This document shows, in pieces, positions 7,297 to 9,918 of a DNA stretch of 9,918 nt. Source of the DNA: Chloroflexota bacterium (GTDB taxonomy: Bacteria > Chloroflexota > Anaerolineae > Aggregatilineales > UBA3940). Each line of letters opens with the position of its first letter. Position 1 is the first letter of the stretch. The stretch is from positions 1 to 9,918 of the forward strand of contig JAADYZ010000026.1 in the NCBI GenBank assembly GCA_010092775.1, read 5' to 3'. The position numbers and the translations under genes were made by a program. The notes below the pieces were generated by a model that worked only from the letters and a program-made list of their open reading frames with translations, was not told the origin of the DNA and searched no databases.

Positions 7297-8306
7297 GCCT
7301 CGATCTTTTCCCCCTCCCCTGTTGCCAGCCGTGTCTTGATTTTGTTGATCACATCACCCTCGATCATCTCACGGGCCCGTTCGACAGCGTTCATGATCGC
7401 ATAGTCTGGTGAGCTGCCATGCGCACTGATCACTGGGCCATTGACACCCAGCAACGGTGCGCCTCCCATTGAGTAGGGATCAAGGAAATCTGAAACGCGT
7501 TTGAGTGCTGGTCGAGCCAATGCTCCACCCAGTGAGGTAAGGGTTCCGGCGGTGATCTCTTTACGAAGCAGTCTACCCATCAGGCTGGCCGTCGCCTCCA
7601 TGCCCTTCATCACCAGGTTGCCAACGAAGCCATCTTGAACAATCACATCGACTTCGCCGTACAGCATGGGTTTGGGCTCAATGTTGCCGACGAAGTTGAG
7701 TGTGTCGTCTTCTGACAACAACTTGAAGGTCGATCGCACCAGTTCATCGCCCTTGTTGTCTTCTTCGCCGTTGCTCAGCAATCCCACCTTTGGATTCTCG
7801 ATACCGAGCGCGGCTTGTGCATAAACGCTGCCCATGATCGCGAACTGGTGCAGGTACTCAGGCTTGGAGTCGGTGTTGGCACCGATGTCGATCGCGACGC
7901 AGCGCCCCTGCATGGTGGGAAACAAAGCCGAGAGCCCAGGCCGCATCACGCCATCCATGCGCTTGAGGACGGCCAAGAGCGCCACAAAGTGCAGGCCTGT
8001 TGTATTCCCCGCCGAGACAAAGGCGTCGGCTTTGCCATCAACCATGAGCTGCATACCGACATGCATCGATGACTCAGATTTGGCTTTGGCGTCGGGCACC
8101 TTGTCCGACATTAGAATGTCCTGGCTGGCGTGTACCACCTCAATCGGCAGATTGGTGCTGTCATGCTTGCTGAGCTGCGTTTGTATGAGCTCTTTGTCAC
8201 CAACCAGGATGATCGTATCGCCCCACTTGCGTGCCGCCATGACGGCTCCGGCAACATCGGGCGCAGGGCGTTCATCAGTGCCCATTGCGTCTACAACAAT
8301 GCGCAT
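7293..8306 (-). CDS. plsX: Phosphate acyltransferase PlsX
   Basis: PlsX converts acyl-ACP and phosphate into acyl-phosphate, the acyl donor used by PlsY to begin phospholipid synthesis. It is a soluble, membrane-associated enzyme. The 337 residues match the usual family length (about 330-350) and carry the family blocks in order: VVDAMGTDERPAPDV (4-18, where many homologues have MGGD), SAGNTTG (98-104), DIGANTDSKPEYLHQFA (140-156), LLSNGEEDNKG (176-186), VQDGFVGN (223-230) and a region ending in PVISAHG (278-297). The start is supported by GAGGAG (8321-8316 on the minus strand) nine bases before the ATG. It lies 36 bases downstream of the LON-domain gene and should share its transcript. The usual plsX partners (rpmF, fabH, fabD) are not in the window. 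Its TAA shares bases with the TAG of the facing gene. Confidence 0.97.
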   Translation of the reverse strand: MRIVVDAMGTDERPAPDVAGAVMAARKWGDTIILVGDKELIQTQLSKHDSTNLPIEVVHASQDILMSDKVPDAKAKSESSMHVGMQLMVDGKADAFVSAGNTTGLHFVALLAVLKRMDGVMRPGLSALFPTMQGRCVAIDIGANTDSKPEYLHQFAIMGSVYAQAALGIENPKVGLLSNGEEDNKGDELVRSTFKLLSEDDTLNFVGNIEPKPMLYGEVDVIVQDGFVGNLVMKGMEATASLMGRLLRKEITAGTLTSLGGALARPALKRVSDFLDPYSMGGAPLLGVNGPVISAHGSSPDYAIMNAVERAREMIEGDVINKIKTRLATGEGEKIEA

Positions 8307-8342
8307 GGTGAGTTTCTCCTCGGTTCTATGAATTAGCAGGCT

Positions 8343-9008
8343 CTAGTTTAACGAAAACGGGGAATCATCGTCGCGCTTTTGATGTTCGTAACGCAGCATG
8401 ACCTCAAGCAACATCAACTCACGGTTCAGGAAACGGTCTTCTTCCCGCAAGACGCTGACCAGGTCCATTTGCTCCAGCAAAGTCTGTTTTTCCTGCGAGT
8501 TCAGCGGTAGCACAATGGCCGTGAGAAAGGCGAAGGCCAGGCCATCCTCAGGAATTTCATCGAAGGAGACTTCCACGTTAGAGGTTTGCGATAGGGTACT
8601 GAGATAGGTCTTGAGCTTGGGTGTCAGATGCTCAACCAGCGTTTCGACTTGAGGGGACGTCTCCCCCTCAAGTGGGAAGTCCTCGACTTCTCCCACAAGA
8701 TAGGGCTTGTCACGCCGCACACCGTGAATACGGAAACGCTGGATACCGACACCCTGGATATTCATGCGGCCACCGGGGAGGCGGTCAACCTGAGTAATGT
8801 AGGCGGAGGTTCCCACCTCGTGGGGGATGGCATCCCCGCCAACTTCTACGCCATCGCGGATCAGCACGACCCCGAATGGTGCGTTCTTCTCGATGCATTC
8901 GTTAATCATCTGACGATAGCGCGGTTCGAAGATATGCAAGGGAAGTACCATTCCCGGAAACAACACGCTGCCGAGTGGGAACAGCGGAATCTCGCGCGTT
9001 TGGGCCAT
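8343..9008 (-). CDS. Stand-alone LON substrate-binding domain protein
   Basis: This 221-residue protein consists of a LON N-terminal (substrate-binding) domain with no AAA+ ATPase or protease part. The diagnostic opening is IPLFPLGSVLFPGMVLPLHI (7-26) followed by FEPRYRQMI (27-35). The FGVVLI strand (45-50), IPHEVGTSAYITQVDRLPGG (61-80) and GVGIQRFRIHGV (86-97) follow, then a helical C-terminal half with ALAFAFL-like and RFLNRELMLLEVMLRYEHQ segments. Such proteins are presumed to bind unfolded peptides, but the role of the single-domain form is poorly known. The start is supported by AAAGGTAGGA (9024-9015 on the minus strand) six bases before the ATG. It is the first gene of a leftward unit with plsX, 36 bases away. 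Two hairpin-forming inverted repeats lie inside the gene (8647-8696) and a smaller one just upstream (9032-9045). The family is certain and the function is not. Confidence 0.92.
   Translation of the reverse strand: MAQTREIPLFPLGSVLFPGMVLPLHIFEPRYRQMINECIEKNAPFGVVLIRDGVEVGGDAIPHEVGTSAYITQVDRLPGGRMNIQGVGIQRFRIHGVRRDKPYLVGEVEDFPLEGETSPQVETLVEHLTPKLKTYLSTLSQTSNVEVSFDEIPEDGLAFAFLTAIVLPLNSQEKQTLLEQMDLVSVLREEDRFLNRELMLLEVMLRYEHQKRDDDSPFSLN
8647..8696. repeat. Two adjacent inverted repeats inside the LON-domain gene
   Basis: ACTTGAGGGG (8647-8656) is matched exactly by CCCCTCAAGT (8664-8673), giving a 10-bp stem with a 7-base loop. Immediately after, GTGGGA (8672-8677) pairs with TCCCAC (8691-8696), extended by AAGT/ACTT (8677-8680 and 8686-8689) with a small bulge. 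The two share bases 8672-8673, so they could form tandem or competing hairpins in DNA or mRNA. They encode the acidic linker around residues 105-120 of the protein. Confidence 0.6.
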
Positions 9009-9031
9009 CTGTGATCCTACCTTTCGCCCGC

Positions 9032-9045
9032 TGGGAGGTCTCCCA
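9032..9045. repeat. Short inverted repeat in the LON-plsX leader
   Basis: TGGGAG (9032-9037) and CTCCCA (9040-9045) are exact complements separated by two bases. They lie 24 bases upstream of the LON-gene ATG, in the gap shared with the tRNA promoter. This could be a small operator or chance. I see no confident minus-strand promoter here. Confidence 0.3.
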
Positions 9046-9063
9046 CGCGGTCATCTATCGAGC

Positions 9064-9091
9064 TTGACACGCCCATTCACCGCGCTATAAT
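9064..9091 (+). promoter_or_regulatory. Consensus sigma-70-type promoter of tRNA-Leu
   Basis: TTGACA (9064-9069) and TATAAT (9086-9091) are both perfect consensus hexamers, separated by 16 bases. The predicted start near 9098 lies about four bases before the mature tRNA, so the 5' leader is very short. The following discriminator region is GC-rich (gacgggacc). Confidence 0.9.
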
Positions 9092-9101
9092 GACGGGACC
9101 T

Positions 9102-9183
9102 GCCCAGGTGGCGGAATTGGCATACGCGGCAGGTTGAGGGCCTGTGCCCTTTGGGCGTGGAGGTTCGAGTCCTCTCCTGGGCA
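9102..9183 (+). tRNA. tRNA-Leu(GAG)
   Basis: All arms fold. The acceptor stem is GCCCAGG (9102-9108) with CCTGGGC (9176-9182) and discriminator A9183. The D stem is GCG/CGC (9111-9113, 9125-9127). The anticodon stem is 9129-9133/9141-9145 with loop TTGAGGG and anticodon GAG at 9136-9138, which reads CUC and CUU. The long variable arm expected of a class II tRNA is GCCC/GGGC (9146-9149, 9153-9156) with a TTT loop. The T stem is 9159-9163/9171-9175 with loop TTCGAGT. The 3' CCA is not encoded, because A9183 is followed by TTTTC, so it must be added by a nucleotidyltransferase. Confidence 0.98.
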
Positions 9184-9193
9184 TTTTCTTGAA

Positions 9194-9234
9194 GAGCGCG
9201 CCTATCTCAAATTGAGATAGGCGCTCATCTTTCT
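9194..9234 (+). terminator. Hairpin terminator after tRNA-Leu, possibly bidirectional
   Basis: GCCTATCTC and GAGATAGGC form a perfect stem around the loop AAATT, extended by GCGC pairing or by GAGC/GCTC with a two-base bulge, spanning 9194-9226. The plus-strand tail ATCTTTCT is moderately T-rich. The stem begins 11 bases after the tRNA. It may also end transcripts of the gene at 9295-9918 from the other side, although the minus-strand tail is less T-rich. Confidence 0.7.
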
Positions 9235-9294
9235 ACTGTCAGTTTAGCAGGTTCGATTCGAAAATGCGCGTGGTTTCTGTGGCGAGTTCAGCGA

Positions 9295-9918
9295 CTACAT
9301 ATCGACTGGCGGCGCGTTCAGTTTGGGTGGCTCAGCGGTCATCATGGCACTGAGCTGTGCCACCAGCCCCACCAGTGAGGCGAAATACGTATCAACGTAG
9401 TCCTTCGCCATTTTGTGCGCGAGGTCCTGGCGACCCGCCTCAACAAGCGGCTTCACATGCGGGCGGAAGTCACGTAGGCTCGCACGCAAGCGTTTCTGAT
9501 CGTCAGTCATAACGCCCCAGGCCAGCACCTTACCCTGGCCATCGTCTTTCGCCGTGATGAAGCGTTGTAGCGATGAGCCGGGCGCGACCACACCGACATT
9601 GGAGTAGACCTCATCACCACGGATGACTTCATTCAGCGCCGGGAACGGCTGCCAGAACTTGATCAGGAAGTTCTCCAGCGCAGGTGGGAAGCGACTAACC
9701 AGATTTAGAAAGGCCAGTGTCAGGCTGCTGCCGCGCAGCGCCACACTTTTGTTTGCCTTCAAGAGGTGGCCAAAAGCAATCAGGCCTGCCGTCAGGGTGG
9801 CATGCTGCGCCTTAAACTCCATGAAAGCCTCAAAGCCTTCCGGTGTATCTGGCGGCTCAATCTTGCGATAGGCTTGATAAGCGGACCAGGCATCATCCCA
9901 GACTCGGACGATGTTACC
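9295..9918 (-). CDS. Unrecognised protein, 5' end beyond the window
   Basis: The reading frame is open from the stop at 9295-9297 to the window edge, giving 208 visible residues. An ATG exists at 9822, but the frame continues upstream of it with protein-like sequence (VRVWDDAWSAYQAYRKIEPP), so the true start is probably outside. I do not recognise the family. The visible part looks soluble and mostly helical, with an Ala/Leu-rich helix (TLTAGLIAFGHLLKANKS), a segment with VYSNVGVVAPGSSLQRFI, a basic region (DDQKRLRASLRDFRPHVKP) and a C-terminal hydrophobic helix (YFASLVGLVAQLSAMM) before a Pro-rich end. It has no cysteine, obvious metal-binding motif or nucleotide loop. It runs leftward towards the tRNA-Leu hairpin, which may end its transcript. 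Confidence 0.75.
   Translation of the reverse strand, partial: GNIVRVWDDAWSAYQAYRKIEPPDTPEGFEAFMEFKAQHATLTAGLIAFGHLLKANKSVALRGSSLTLAFLNLVSRFPPALENFLIKFWQPFPALNEVIRGDEVYSNVGVVAPGSSLQRFITAKDDGQGKVLAWGVMTDDQKRLRASLRDFRPHVKPLVEAGRQDLAHKMAKDYVDTYFASLVGLVAQLSAMMTAEPPKLNAPPVDM

Noticed and set aside
9249..9260. aggttcgattcg resembles the tRNA T-arm aggttcgagtcc, a possible attachment-site duplicate
   Set aside because: Only about 10 of 12 bases match, there is no integrase or element between, and the tRNA is intact.

Overview
The window looks like chromosomal sequence from a member of the Chloroflexota (Anaerolineae-like). This is inferred from protein style, not from a marker gene. The indicators are extracellular proteins with long Thr/Pro-rich linkers, a TolB-type propeller next to an M23 peptidase, a long bifunctional Rel with a distinctive synthetase motif, and a cytoplasmic TIM-barrel protein of a type I associate with that phylum. 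Base composition is even and moderately GC-rich. I see no transposase, integrase, CRISPR array, phage gene or toxin-antitoxin pair, so most of the window is ordinary core genome.

Layout. Positions 1-108 hold no gene I can support. A small PPOX-type flavin/F420-dependent oxidoreductase gene (109-546) is on the minus strand, and an 87-base gap separates it from a rightward block. That block starts with a membrane-anchored beta-propeller protein (634-2691), followed with no gap by a membrane-anchored M23/LytM peptidase (2692-3876). A 129-base gap with a TATACT-type promoter precedes a Rel/SpoT (p)ppGpp synthetase/hydrolase (4006-6201). Rel is followed after 15 bases by a TIM-barrel/NTF2-like fusion protein (6217-7296). 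A leftward two-gene unit faces this block, with a lone LON-domain protein (8343-9008) first and PlsX (7293-8306) second. The rightward and leftward blocks meet with overlapping stop codons and no terminator between them. A tRNA-Leu(GAG) (9102-9183) follows, with a perfect-consensus promoter and a strong downstream hairpin. The window ends inside an unrecognised leftward gene (9295-9918, 5' end missing).

How the genes may work together. The propeller and M23 proteins form a translationally tight pair acting outside the membrane, probably on the cell wall. The propeller protein ends in a domain carrying a degenerate M15 (D-Ala-D-Ala peptidase) motif, so the pair may be a sensor/pseudo-enzyme with a peptidoglycan hydrolase. 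Rel sets the alarmone level, and its partner resembles a GH25-type lysozyme barrel that lacks the usual acids and any export signal. PlsX begins phospholipid synthesis. The window therefore groups envelope and growth-control functions, but only the adjacent pairs show evidence of co-expression.

The points most worth a second look are the propeller with a degenerate M15-like domain and a leaderless start, Rel with an intact hydrolase site but the EXDD motif of RelA-type synthetases, and the leaderless-style five-codon ORF ahead of rel.
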